Shown: piece after piece, positions 26,681-35,104 of the stretch
How the letters are laid out: every line of letters starts with the position of its first letter
How positions within the stretch are numbered: position 1 is the stretch's first letter
Assembly: GCA_963824415.1 (NCBI GenBank)
Contig: CAWGPM010000005.1
Location: forward strand, 469,450-533,449
Length of the DNA: 64,000 nt
Direction of reading: 5' to 3'
Source of the DNA: JABDQA01 sp963824415
Lineage (GTDB): Bacteria; Desulfobacterota; Desulfobulbia; Desulfobulbales; Desulfocapsaceae
The notes under the pieces: model-generated
Told to the model about the DNA's origin: nothing
Database searches by the model: none
Seen by the model: the letters and a program-made list of their open reading frames with translations, nothing else
Made by a program: the position numbers and the translations under genes

Positions 26681-27010
26681 ATGTGGGATCAATCATTTGC
26701 GAGGCAAGGAAAACAGCTTGCCATGTGTCTCGGCGCAGCAATGACGGTACTGGTTCTGAGCTCTTGCAGCGCCCCCCAGGGTAACCCGGCGGACGGCAAA
26801 CGCTGGTATTCGATGCACCATTGTTTTGCCTGCCACGGCCCCAACGGCAACGACGGCAAAGGACCCAAGATAGACAACCCCGATATGGGGTTCAGAAAGT
26901 TTTTGGGCATCGTCAGGAACGCACGGTCCCCGATCATGCCCAAATTTCCCGAAGAGAAGATCTCGACCCAGGACGTCGCCGATATCTACGCCTGGCTGAA
27001 AACCCAATAA
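26681..27010 (+). CDS. Monohaem cytochrome c-type lipoprotein
   Basis: 109 residues. A lipoprotein signal (CLGAAMTVLVLSSC, LSSC lipobox, Cys about residue 29) is followed by one class I cytochrome c fold with CFACH (about 48-52) and a likely distal ligand Met in SPIMPKFPEEKIS. The closing DVADIYAWLKTQ is the usual C-terminal helix. An AAGGAGA site at 26667-26673 fixes the start. It probably carries electrons at the outer face of the inner membrane or at the outer membrane. A DUF2231 membrane protein follows 201 bp downstream. Confidence 0.9.
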   Translation: MWDQSFARQGKQLAMCLGAAMTVLVLSSCSAPQGNPADGKRWYSMHHCFACHGPNGNDGKGPKIDNPDMGFRKFLGIVRNARSPIMPKFPEEKISTQDVADIYAWLKTQ

Positions 27011-27211
27011 TTCGTAAGCCCTTTGCTTTCAATCGGTTTTTATAATCGGCCTTATACCTTTTCTTTAAGGGGAGAATGATTAGTATTTCCGACATTAAGC
27101 GGGAATCGGTCCATTCCGGTTAGGCTCAGGTTCCCTTGATGGAGTTACTGCAATCACCGGTGCGCGAAGAAATCACCTGCGCAGCCGGATATTATTCCTG
27201 GGAGGTAGTGC

Positions 27212-27637
27212 ATGATTGAAGGCATATACAATTTTCTGGAACTCATTGGTTTTCACCATCCCATCCATCCCATTATCGTGCATCTCCCGATGGGCATGGT
27301 GGTCGGCGCGGTTGCCTTTTCACTTGCCGATAAGATCTGGAAAACCAAGAACTTCGACCAGACCGCCTTTCACTGTATTGTGCTCGCCCTGATTAGCGTC
27401 GGTCCGGCCTATATCGCGGGTCTGCTCGACTGGCAGCATGTTTTCGGCGGCGACCCAAGCATCTGGATCAAGATCAAGCTGGTGCTTGGTGCAGCGCTGA
27501 CCGTGGTCCTGATATTTACCGTTATCCAGAAAATGCGCGGTGTTACCCAGCAGCGCTTGTTTCTGCTCTATCTGCTGAGCCTGGCAATCTGCGGCGGCCT
27601 GGGCTACTCGGGCGGAGAACTGCTCTACGGCGGCTAA
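27212..27637 (+). CDS. DUF2231 four-helix membrane protein
   Basis: 141 residues, four membrane segments. The DUF2231 signature HPIHPIIVHLPMG (about residues 16-28) and the ending GYSGGELLYGG are clear. Members are thought to be haem-binding membrane proteins because of the conserved histidines, but no reaction is established. GGAGGT at 27201-27206 supports the start. Pairing with the preceding cytochrome c lipoprotein fits a small redox unit. Confidence 0.85.
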   Translation: MIEGIYNFLELIGFHHPIHPIIVHLPMGMVVGAVAFSLADKIWKTKNFDQTAFHCIVLALISVGPAYIAGLLDWQHVFGGDPSIWIKIKLVLGAALTVVLIFTVIQKMRGVTQQRLFLLYLLSLAICGGLGYSGGELLYGG

Positions 27638-27681
27638 ACAAGAAAAAATTCAGCCTATCCCGGCCGGCGCTTCCAGCCGGT

Positions 27682-28227
27682 TCACTCAAACACTTCCGCC
27701 TCGCAAAACAGCGGGGCGGCAGCGTCTTTAGCGGAGAGTTCAGGGGTGATGCCCTCAGGCCAGACGATGCCCAGGGCCGGGTCATTGTAGATGATGGTGC
27801 GCTCGAATTCGGGAGCGTAATAATCGGTGGCCTTATAGAGAAAATCCGCCTCCTCGGAAACAACCATGAAGCCGTGGGCAAATCCGGGTGGAATCCAGAA
27901 CTGCAGCCTGTTTTCAGCGCTCAGCATAACACCGGTCCAGCGGCCGAAGGTCGGTGACGATCTGCGCACATCGACAGCCACATCGAAAACCTCCCCCGAA
28001 ACCACCCGAACCAGTTTCCCCTGAGGTTGTTTGATCTGGTAGTGGAGCCCGCGCAGCACCCCCCGGCCGGATCTCGAATGGTTGTCCTGAACGAAGTCAA
28101 ACTCCAGCCCGGTATGTTCAAGCCAGGTTCTGCGGTTAAAGCTCTCCATGAAAAACCCGCGCTCATCGCCGAACACCTTCGGCTGCAGGATCAGCACATC
28201 GGCAATGTCGGTCTGGATAATCTGCAT
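27682..28227 (-). CDS. rfbC: dTDP-4-dehydrorhamnose 3,5-epimerase
   Basis: 181 residues, normal length. The cupin active site is visible in FVQDNHSRSGRGVLRGLHYQ (basic and His residues) and in GEVFDVAVDVRRSSPTFGRW; the PGFAHGFMV and YKATDYYAPE blocks follow. It makes dTDP-4-keto-L-rhamnose for surface glycans. It lies 42 bp after rfbB on the same strand. rfbA and rfbD are not in the window. Confidence 0.95.
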   Translation of the reverse strand: MQIIQTDIADVLILQPKVFGDERGFFMESFNRRTWLEHTGLEFDFVQDNHSRSGRGVLRGLHYQIKQPQGKLVRVVSGEVFDVAVDVRRSSPTFGRWTGVMLSAENRLQFWIPPGFAHGFMVVSEEADFLYKATDYYAPEFERTIIYNDPALGIVWPEGITPELSAKDAAAPLFCEAEVFE

Positions 28228-28269
28228 AGTAGAACGTTTCTGTAATCGGTTGGTCGGTTCAGCCTTGGT

Positions 28270-29340
28270 TCAGCTATACATCTTCTGGTAATAATCCTGG
28301 TATGATCCGTCGATGACTGAATCGAGCCAGTCCTGATTGGCCAGGTACCAGTCGATGGTTTGCGCCATCCCACCCTCGAAATCGACCGCCGGCTGCCAGC
28401 CGATCTCGTTGCGCATTTTGCTGGAGTCGATTGCATAACGACGGTCATGGCCGAGCCTGTCATCGACGAAACTGATCAGCGACTTCCGGCTGGCTCCGCC
28501 CGGCAGCGGACCGATCCTGCTGTCGAGCAGATCACAGATCAGCGTGACCACCTCGATATTGGTCTTTTCGTTATTGCCGCCGATATTGTAGGTTGAACCG
28601 GGTACGCCTCGGTCCAAAACCTCGATGATCGCCTGGCAGTGATCACTGACGAAGAGCCAGTCCCTGATGTTCCGGCCATCCCCGTACACGGGCAGACTGC
28701 GGCCCTGCCTGGCGTTGTTGAACATCAGCGGGATCAATTTTTCCGGAAACTGGTAAGGCCCGTAGTTGTTCGAACAATTGGTTATCAGTACCGGCAGTCC
28801 GTAAGTATGGAAATAGGCCGAGGCCAGATGATCCGAGGAGGCCTTCGAGGCAGAGTACGGAGAACGCGGATCATAGCGGGTGGTCTCGGTGAAATAGCCG
28901 GTCTCGCCCAGAGAACCGAACACCTCATCGGTGCTGACATGCAGAAAGAGCGGCTGGTCTATGTCAGCCGAATTACTCAGCCAGGCTTTCCTGGCCGCTT
29001 CGAGCAGGGTAAAGGTGCCGCCGATATTGGTTCGAATGAAATCATCGGGCCCGACGATGGAGCGGTCCACATGGGATTCTGCGGCAAAGTGAACCACGGT
29101 GTCGATCCTTTCCTGGGCAAACAGCTCTGCGGCAAGCAGCGCGTTGCAGATATCGCCTTTGACGAACCGATAGCGCTCATCTTCGGAGATGTTTTGCAGA
29201 TTTTTGAGATTTCCAGCATAGGTCAGTGCATCGAGATTGACGATGCGCCAGTCGGGGCAGCGATTTTGCACCAGATGGATAAAGTTGCTGCCGATGAATC
29301 CGCAGCCCCCGGTTACCAGAACGGTTCTGCTTTTTTCCAT
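28270..29340 (-). CDS. rfbB: dTDP-glucose 4,6-dehydratase
   Basis: 356 residues from the ATG of MEKSRTVLVTGGCGFIGSNF; the frame is open 24 codons further up, without homology. Rossmann glycine motif TGGCGFIGSNF (about 10-20), catalytic Thr/Asp/Glu region HVSTDEVFGSLGETG and the YSASKASSDHL Tyr-Lys pair are intact. It converts dTDP-glucose to the 4-keto-6-deoxy sugar, feeding rfbC. It is divergent from prfC. Confidence 0.95.
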   Translation of the reverse strand: MEKSRTVLVTGGCGFIGSNFIHLVQNRCPDWRIVNLDALTYAGNLKNLQNISEDERYRFVKGDICNALLAAELFAQERIDTVVHFAAESHVDRSIVGPDDFIRTNIGGTFTLLEAARKAWLSNSADIDQPLFLHVSTDEVFGSLGETGYFTETTRYDPRSPYSASKASSDHLASAYFHTYGLPVLITNCSNNYGPYQFPEKLIPLMFNNARQGRSLPVYGDGRNIRDWLFVSDHCQAIIEVLDRGVPGSTYNIGGNNEKTNIEVVTLICDLLDSRIGPLPGGASRKSLISFVDDRLGHDRRYAIDSSKMRNEIGWQPAVDFEGGMAQTIDWYLANQDWLDSVIDGSYQDYYQKMYS

Positions 29341-29451
29341 ATCCTGACGTGTAATTTTAGTTGCATTCTTGCCAAAAGCTCCTATCCTTCTCCTTTTTTT
29401 CAAGGCCAACATACTCAGTAGTTGTCAATTAGCAAAGGACATTTTCCGATA

Positions 29452-31038
29452 ATGGGCACCACCCCGGACAAAGAAATAGCCAGGCGCAGAACCTTCGGCA
29501 TCATCAGTCATCCCGACGCCGGGAAAACCACTCTGACCGAAAAGCTTCTGCTCTACGGCGGGGCCATCAACCTGGCGGGTGCGGTAAAATCGCGCAAGGC
29601 CGAGCGGCACGCCACCAGCGACTGGATGGCCATCGAGCGGGAACGCGGTATCTCCGTCACCACCTCGGTAATGAAGTTCACCTACCGGGACTTCGAGATC
29701 AACCTGCTCGACACGCCCGGCCATCAGGACTTCTCCGAAGACACCTATCGGGTGTTGACCGCGGTGGACTCGGCGATCATGGTGATCGACAGTGCCAAAG
29801 GGGTCGAAACCCAGACCGAGAAGCTGATGGAAGTCTGCCGGATGCGCAACACCCCGCTGATCACCTTTATCAACAAGCTCGACCGCGAGGGCCGTTCCCC
29901 GCTGGAGATTCTCGATGAAATCGAGGACAAACTGCAGATCGAGTGTGCGCCGCTGTCCTGGCCCATCGGCATGGGCAAGCGCTTCAAAGGCGTCTACAAT
30001 CTCTACAGAAAAGAGCTCAGATTGTTCACCCCCGGGGCCGACACCAAGAATCAGCAGTCCCTGACCATATCCGATCTCGACGACCCCCAGCTCGACCAGC
30101 TGCTCGGTTCCCAGGCAAATGATCTCAGAGAGGAGATCGAACTGTTGGAGGGCGCCGCCAACCCGTTTGCATACAGCCACTACCTGCGGGGCAATCAGTC
30201 TCCGGTTTTCTTCGGCAGTGCGATCAACAACTTCGGCGTGCGCGAGATGCTCGACACCTTTGTCGAAATGGCGCCTGCCCCGGCCCCCCGCCAGGCACTG
30301 AGCAGGATTGTGGAGCCCCAGGAAAAGCAGTTTTCCGGCTTCGTTTTCAAAATACAGGCCAACATGAACCCGGCCCACCGCGACCGTATCGCCTTTCTGC
30401 GCATCTGTTCGGGCGTCTTCAAGAAAGGCATGAAGGTGCGTCATCACCGGCTGGGCAAAGATATCAACCTGGCCGGTGCGATCATCTTCATGGCCCAGGA
30501 CCGCGAACACGTGGAAGAGGCCTGGCCGGGCGACATTATCGGACTGCCGAACCACGGCACCATCAAGATCGGCGACACGTTCACCGAAAAAGAAGTGCTC
30601 AAATTCACCGGCATCCCCAATTTCGCCCCGGAACATTTCCGCCGGGTGCTGTTGAAAAATCCTTTGAAAATGAAGCAGCTTCAAAAAGGGCTGGTCCAGC
30701 TTGCCGAGGAAGGCGCGATCCAGGTGTTTAACCCGCTGCTCGGCTCAGACTATATCATGGGTGCGGTCGGCGTCCTCCAGTTCGAGGTCACCGTGGCCAG
30801 GCTGAAAAATGAATACGGCGTCGATGCGGTGTACGAACCGGTTAATTTCCGGGCGGCCCGCTGGGTGAGATGCAGTGACAAGAAGAAAATGACCGAATTC
30901 GAGCGGGCCAACCAGTCAAGCCTGGCCCGCGACGGGGAAGGTTTTCTTACCTATCTGGCAGAAAGCGACTGGATGCTGAATTTCTTCATGGAGAAATGGC
31001 CCGACATCGAGTTTCACAAGACCCGGGAAAACGTCTGA
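29452..31038 (+). CDS. prfC: Peptide chain release factor 3
   Basis: 528 residues from ATG 29452 (AAAGGAC lies 12 bases upstream); a TTG at 29422 would add ten residues. GTPase motifs are GIISHPDAGKTTLTEKLLLYG (G1, includes the RF3 lysine), DTPGHQDFSEDTYR (G3) and INKLDREG (G4). Domain II/III blocks such as VPEHFRRVLL-like APEHFRRVLLKNPLKMKQL are present. RF3 recycles RF1/RF2 after termination. Alternative homologous GTPases (EF-G, TypA) are excluded by length and by RF3-specific stretches. Confidence 0.96.
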   Translation: MGTTPDKEIARRRTFGIISHPDAGKTTLTEKLLLYGGAINLAGAVKSRKAERHATSDWMAIERERGISVTTSVMKFTYRDFEINLLDTPGHQDFSEDTYRVLTAVDSAIMVIDSAKGVETQTEKLMEVCRMRNTPLITFINKLDREGRSPLEILDEIEDKLQIECAPLSWPIGMGKRFKGVYNLYRKELRLFTPGADTKNQQSLTISDLDDPQLDQLLGSQANDLREEIELLEGAANPFAYSHYLRGNQSPVFFGSAINNFGVREMLDTFVEMAPAPAPRQALSRIVEPQEKQFSGFVFKIQANMNPAHRDRIAFLRICSGVFKKGMKVRHHRLGKDINLAGAIIFMAQDREHVEEAWPGDIIGLPNHGTIKIGDTFTEKEVLKFTGIPNFAPEHFRRVLLKNPLKMKQLQKGLVQLAEEGAIQVFNPLLGSDYIMGAVGVLQFEVTVARLKNEYGVDAVYEPVNFRAARWVRCSDKKKMTEFERANQSSLARDGEGFLTYLAESDWMLNFFMEKWPDIEFHKTRENV

Positions 31039-31086
31039 GAAGCTCCGCTTTCAGAGCCAGCCGGGAGATCGGCGAAGGGCTCCGGA

Positions 31087-31374
31087 TCAGCTTTCCGAAT
31101 CGACGAAGACCAGCGCCTGGCCTTCGGTGAGAGCACGGGCGGTCTTTTTTCTGGCGCCCGTGATGATGCGCTGCACGGTACCGCGGGAAACCCCCATCCT
31201 GAGCCCAGCCTCTTCCTGGGTCAATCCCTCGAAATCACAGAGCCTCAAAGCTTCGAGTTCATCACGGTGCAGGTCGACCTGGGCCAGCTCATGCAGTGGG
31301 GTGCCGGTCGGCTTGAAGGCCCTGCCGCAGAAATTAGCTTCGCAATGTCTCAGTTTTTTGGGTCGTGGCGACAT
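31087..31374 (-). CDS. DUF134 helix-turn-helix regulator
   Basis: 95 residues. The DUF134 pattern is clear: MSPRPKKLRHCEAN at the start, LHELAQVDLHRDELEALRLC, then a sigma-70 region 4-like helix-turn-helix GLTQEEAGLRMGVSRGTVQR (about 49-68). Such proteins are probable transcription factors and are often encoded next to NifX/NifB-type Mo-Fe cofactor proteins, as here (85 bp upstream on the same strand). The target is unknown. Confidence 0.88.
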   Translation of the reverse strand: MSPRPKKLRHCEANFCGRAFKPTGTPLHELAQVDLHRDELEALRLCDFEGLTQEEAGLRMGVSRGTVQRIITGARKKTARALTEGQALVFVDSES

Positions 31375-31459
31375 AGTCTATTTCTATCAGGGGGCATCAG
31401 GTCGGAAGTTGCATTCTTACCCACGTATATAATGGGAGTTGCGTAAAAAAGCAAACAGA

Positions 31460-31846
31460 TCAGTGCTGGCAGTTACCCGAGCCCTTACAGGCCTGGGCCG
31501 GCTGCATCCGGGGCAGTCCTTTGGCGCAGAGCTTGTCGACTGCAGTCTGTACATCGGGAACACGATTCGTATCGGCATAATAAACCGTAATACCGGCCTG
31601 GTCCAGGGCCTGCATCGGCCGAGCCCCGACGCCGGCCACGACGATGGCGCCAACCCCGGCATTTGCCAGAACTTCTATCGGCTCCAGGCAGCCGCCGCTT
31701 CCATGGGGTGCATTTTCAAGGATCTCAACCCCGGTGACCCGGTCCTCTTCAATATCCACCACGGTAAATAAGGCACAATGGCCGAAGTGATCGGAGCGGG
31801 CACCGTCGATTCCGCCGGGGCGCTCTGATGGTATCGCTATTCGCAT
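31460..31846 (-). CDS. NifX/NafY-like dinitrogenase iron-molybdenum cofactor family protein
   Basis: 128 residues, dinitrogenase Fe-Mo cofactor domain (PF02579). Seen are MRIAIPSERPGGIDGARSDHFG, FGHCALFTVVDIEE, and the GVGAIVVAGVGARPMQALDQAGI block. Members bind metal-sulfur clusters and are widespread in anaerobes that lack nitrogenase, so nitrogen fixation should not be assumed. It precedes the DUF134 gene and is divergent from the DUF4390 gene. Confidence 0.87.
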   Translation of the reverse strand: MRIAIPSERPGGIDGARSDHFGHCALFTVVDIEEDRVTGVEILENAPHGSGGCLEPIEVLANAGVGAIVVAGVGARPMQALDQAGITVYYADTNRVPDVQTAVDKLCAKGLPRMQPAQACKGSGNCQH

Positions 31847-32136
31847 AAGTTCTTCTACCTTCCGTTTGTTTAAACATCGATTTATAATAGAGAAAAATAA
31901 CCACTATTTCTGTGCATATGCCGATTTACTGTATCACTTTGTAGCTGTCAAGCGCTTTCTCCTTCTGCTGAGGCGGACTTGTTCGATTTTGGCTTGACTG
32001 CCGGCCGCAACTGGTTCGAACAAGCGTTGGACATGGCCTGAATTTTCAAGTATATTGGGACTTTTATTCAAAAGAAGCTGAAGATTTTCCAGCAGCCGGT
32101 TCGGATAAGCAGGGTCGAGACCAGTACACGCCATCA
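31847..32136. other. Divergent intergenic region before the DUF4390-ntrYX block
   Basis: 290 bp between a minus-strand NifX-like gene and a plus-strand DUF4390 gene. An antisense frame of 73 codons (31934-32155) overlaps the DUF4390 start and shows no family. The first half is AT-rich and may carry promoters for both directions; no definite box was found. Confidence 0.4.
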
Positions 32137-32730
32137 ATGAAAAAATATCTGCCATTTTTCCTTCTTCTCATTATCTGTATCGTTGGCCTTGCCGCATCGC
32201 TACTCTGCACTCCTCAGCGCTCAACCGCTGCTCAATTGAGCGGCCCTCACTTCACCGATATTATCGTTACCACTTCGGACACTCATCTGCTGCTGTTCGG
32301 AGAGCTGCGCAACAGTCTTACCAATGAGATGATCGACGGCCTGCACAGCGGAATCCCGGTACAGTTCTCTTTTTTTGTCGAACTCGAAATCATCGTCAAA
32401 AACTGGTTCGACAAGAGGCTGAACCAAATTGAATTCTCTCACGCCTTGCGCTACGATACGCTGAAGCAGCTCTATATTGTCGAAACCGGTGAAACCAGCA
32501 AAAAAGTCCACACGACTGCGTCGCTCGATGAAGCGATCTCGTTGCTCAATGAAATCAATGGTTTGAAGATCATTGAACTGGTTGAACTTGAGCCCGACCA
32601 GACCTACCGGCTGCGTATCAAGGCGGACCTGTATAAGAAAACATTGCCTCTGAGCATACATAGGATCATACCCTTTGTCTCCTGGTGGGACCTCGACACG
32701 GACTGGTACACCGTGGAATTTATCTATTGA
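32137..32730 (+). CDS. DUF4390 exported protein
   Basis: 197 residues. The N-terminal hydrophobic segment (PFFLLLIICIVGLAASLLC) is a signal anchor or cleavable signal. The rest matches DUF4390: TTSDTHLLLFGELRNSLTNEM, GIPVQFSFFVELEIIVKNWFD and the end PFVSWWDLDTDWYTVEFIY. In related genomes this gene sits directly before an ntrY-like kinase, as here (16 bp gap), so a sensory or envelope accessory role is suspected but unproven. Confidence 0.85.
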   Translation: MKKYLPFFLLLIICIVGLAASLLCTPQRSTAAQLSGPHFTDIIVTTSDTHLLLFGELRNSLTNEMIDGLHSGIPVQFSFFVELEIIVKNWFDKRLNQIEFSHALRYDTLKQLYIVETGETSKKVHTTASLDEAISLLNEINGLKIIELVELEPDQTYRLRIKADLYKKTLPLSIHRIIPFVSWWDLDTDWYTVEFIY

Positions 32731-32746
32731 AAAGATCCACTAGACC

Positions 32747-35071
32747 ATGGCAGGACAAAATCCCTCCCCTACTTCCCAGCCCATTGCAGGAGATCTGGTT
32801 CCACTGCAGCCGGCGATAACCAGGGAACAGCGCCGTCAGAAGCGGAAATTGATCAACCGGGTCATTCTCCTCTGTCTCTGCCTCATTCCGCTCTTTATCT
32901 GGCTGCAGGGCAGGCTCTTCGAGCGCGATATTCAGTTTCCGCTGAATTCCAATATCGTCATCTTCGCGCTGATCAACCTCAATGTCATTCTGGTTCTGGT
33001 CGTCCTGTTTCTGATTCTGCGCTATCTGGCGGAGCTGATTTTTGAGCGTCAACGAAATATTCTGGGCTCTAAACTGCGCACCAAGCTGGTAGTTTCCTTC
33101 CTGTCGCTATCATTGCTGCCTACCATCCTGCTCTTTTTCGTGGCCCTGCAATTTGTCAGCTCCAGTGTAGACTACTGGTTTAATTCGAGCATCGAGGAAT
33201 CCCTGCAGGAATCGCTCGATCTGGCCAGGTCCCAGATTCAGGATAGCCGCAACCAAGCCAAAGGCAGCGCAGCCAGAATTGTTGCTCAGGTGGCAGCTGC
33301 CGGACCTTATGAGATGACTCAGAAATCGATCACTGACCTGCTCGATCAGATGCTCATCCTCACCCCGGCAGCTCTGCCGTCCATGCTCACCGTGCTAATC
33401 GACAAACCAGCGCTGGAGATATCGCGAACGACCGGAGAGCTGCAGTCGGTTGTCGCCCCGAACGTCCCGGTGGATATCCTGCAGCAGGTCCGCACAAAAA
33501 ATGCGAACGAGTCGCTGATCCAGCCCCTTGAAAGCGGAGAACTGGTCCGAAATATCAGACAGATCCACTTTGGAACCGAACCGGAAACCAGCGGCATCCT
33601 GATCACTTCGCTGCTGATCCCCCAGGACCGGCTCGACCGCATGACCAGAATTTCAAGTGGTATCGAAGACTACCGGCAGCTCAAATACTTAAAAGATCCG
33701 TTCAAGTTCTGGCTGCTGCTCATCCTGCTGATGGTGACCCTGCTCATCGTCTTTGCAGCAATCTGGTTCGGCCTGCGGATCGCTCGAACCATCACTGAAC
33801 CGGTGGACGAACTGGTGGCGGCCACTCGAAGGATATCCGAGGGAGATTTCGATTTTACCATGGCTGAGATGAGCGGCGATGAAATCGGCCAGCTGGTAAG
33901 TTCATTCAACACGATGACTTCAAACATCAATACCAGCAACAAGCAACTTGCCGAAACCCACCGGGCGCTCCAGCAGAGTTCACAGGAGTCCGAACAGCGA
34001 CGGCGCTATACCGAAATCATATTGCAGAATGTTTCCGCCGGAGTGGTTTCGCTCGATGAAAACGGCCGCATCACCACTATCAATAATTTCGCCGCAAAAT
34101 TGCTGCGCATCGACGGCGCCAGATTTATCAGCAAGACCTACCGGGAAGTGCTGCCGCGCGAGTACACCCATATCCTCGACCGCTTCATCGAGGAGCTCTA
34201 CTCCACCGGCAAGCTCAGTGTGGAACAGCATTTAAAAGTAACGATAAACCGGGTCGCCCTGTCGCTGCTGGTCAACTTTACCCGCCTCGAAGACGACGAG
34301 GGAACACCCATCGGCTTTGTGCTCGTTTTCGATAATCTGACCAAGATTGAAAAAATGCAGCGCATGGCTGCCTGGCGGGAAGTGGCCAGACGCATTGCCC
34401 ACGAAATCAAGAACCCGCTGACGCCGATTCAGCTGTCGGCCCAGCGGCTGCGCAAACGTTATCCCGAGATACTTGCTGAAGAGGACTCCGTGTTTGACCG
34501 CTGCACCGATACGATTATCAACCAGGTGGAGGCCTTGAAGCAACTGGTCAGCGAGTTCTCGCAGTTTGCCCGAATGCCGCGAATTAACAAAACCCCCGGC
34601 GATCTGGCCGGGCTGACCCGGGAAACGCTGGTTCTTTATCAGCAAGCGCACAAGCATATCGACTTCGGTTGCCGGATCGATCAGGAAATACCAATCTTCG
34701 AGTTCGACGGGGAACAGATCAAGCGCAGCCTTATCAACCTGCTGGATAATGCGGTTGCGGTTTTACCCAACGGCGGTAAGATAGACGTGGAACTCTCTAT
34801 CAACACATTCGCCCAGACGGTGCTGATCAAGGTATTCGATGATGGGCCCGGCATCAGCAAGGCGAACAAGCTCAAGCTGTTCGAACCATATTTTTCGACT
34901 AAGAAGAGTGGCACCGGACTCGGCCTGGCCATCGTTTCAACCATCGTCAACGATCACGGAGGCTATATCAGATTACAGGACAACCAGCCCAGCGGCTCGG
35001 TATTCACGATCGAGCTGCCCCTGGAAAACAATGAGATGGCTATTGATCCCGGTAGATCAGGCTATTCCTGA
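32747..35071 (+). CDS. ntrY: NtrY-type membrane sensor histidine kinase
   Basis: 774 residues. Three N-terminal hydrophobic segments (about 38-55, 68-93, 107-135), a periplasmic region to about 315, another membrane helix (FWLLLILLMVTLLIVFAAIW), HAMP (about 340-395), PAS (about 420-525), HisKA with VARRIAHEIKNPLTPIQLSA (His about 550) and HATPase ending GTGLGLAIVSTIVNDHGG. It is the NtrY class that works with NtrX. It lies between DUF4390 and its response regulator, 33 bp before it. The input signal is unknown; nitrogen control is only the family's classic role. Confidence 0.93.
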   Translation: MAGQNPSPTSQPIAGDLVPLQPAITREQRRQKRKLINRVILLCLCLIPLFIWLQGRLFERDIQFPLNSNIVIFALINLNVILVLVVLFLILRYLAELIFERQRNILGSKLRTKLVVSFLSLSLLPTILLFFVALQFVSSSVDYWFNSSIEESLQESLDLARSQIQDSRNQAKGSAARIVAQVAAAGPYEMTQKSITDLLDQMLILTPAALPSMLTVLIDKPALEISRTTGELQSVVAPNVPVDILQQVRTKNANESLIQPLESGELVRNIRQIHFGTEPETSGILITSLLIPQDRLDRMTRISSGIEDYRQLKYLKDPFKFWLLLILLMVTLLIVFAAIWFGLRIARTITEPVDELVAATRRISEGDFDFTMAEMSGDEIGQLVSSFNTMTSNINTSNKQLAETHRALQQSSQESEQRRRYTEIILQNVSAGVVSLDENGRITTINNFAAKLLRIDGARFISKTYREVLPREYTHILDRFIEELYSTGKLSVEQHLKVTINRVALSLLVNFTRLEDDEGTPIGFVLVFDNLTKIEKMQRMAAWREVARRIAHEIKNPLTPIQLSAQRLRKRYPEILAEEDSVFDRCTDTIINQVEALKQLVSEFSQFARMPRINKTPGDLAGLTRETLVLYQQAHKHIDFGCRIDQEIPIFEFDGEQIKRSLINLLDNAVAVLPNGGKIDVELSINTFAQTVLIKVFDDGPGISKANKLKLFEPYFSTKKSGTGLGLAIVSTIVNDHGGYIRLQDNQPSGSVFTIELPLENNEMAIDPGRSGYS

Positions 35072-35104
35072 TTCTTTGCTGCAGATGCCACTCGCTGAAA
35101 GCCC

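Noticed and set aside
29425..30684. Long antisense frame of 419 codons over prfC
   Set aside because: It is the mirror of a clearly functional RF3 frame; long antisense frames are common in GC-rich codon usage and no domain is visible.
31934..32155. Minus-strand frame of 73 codons before the DUF4390 gene
   Set aside because: No recognised family, no ribosome site, and it overlaps the DUF4390 start.
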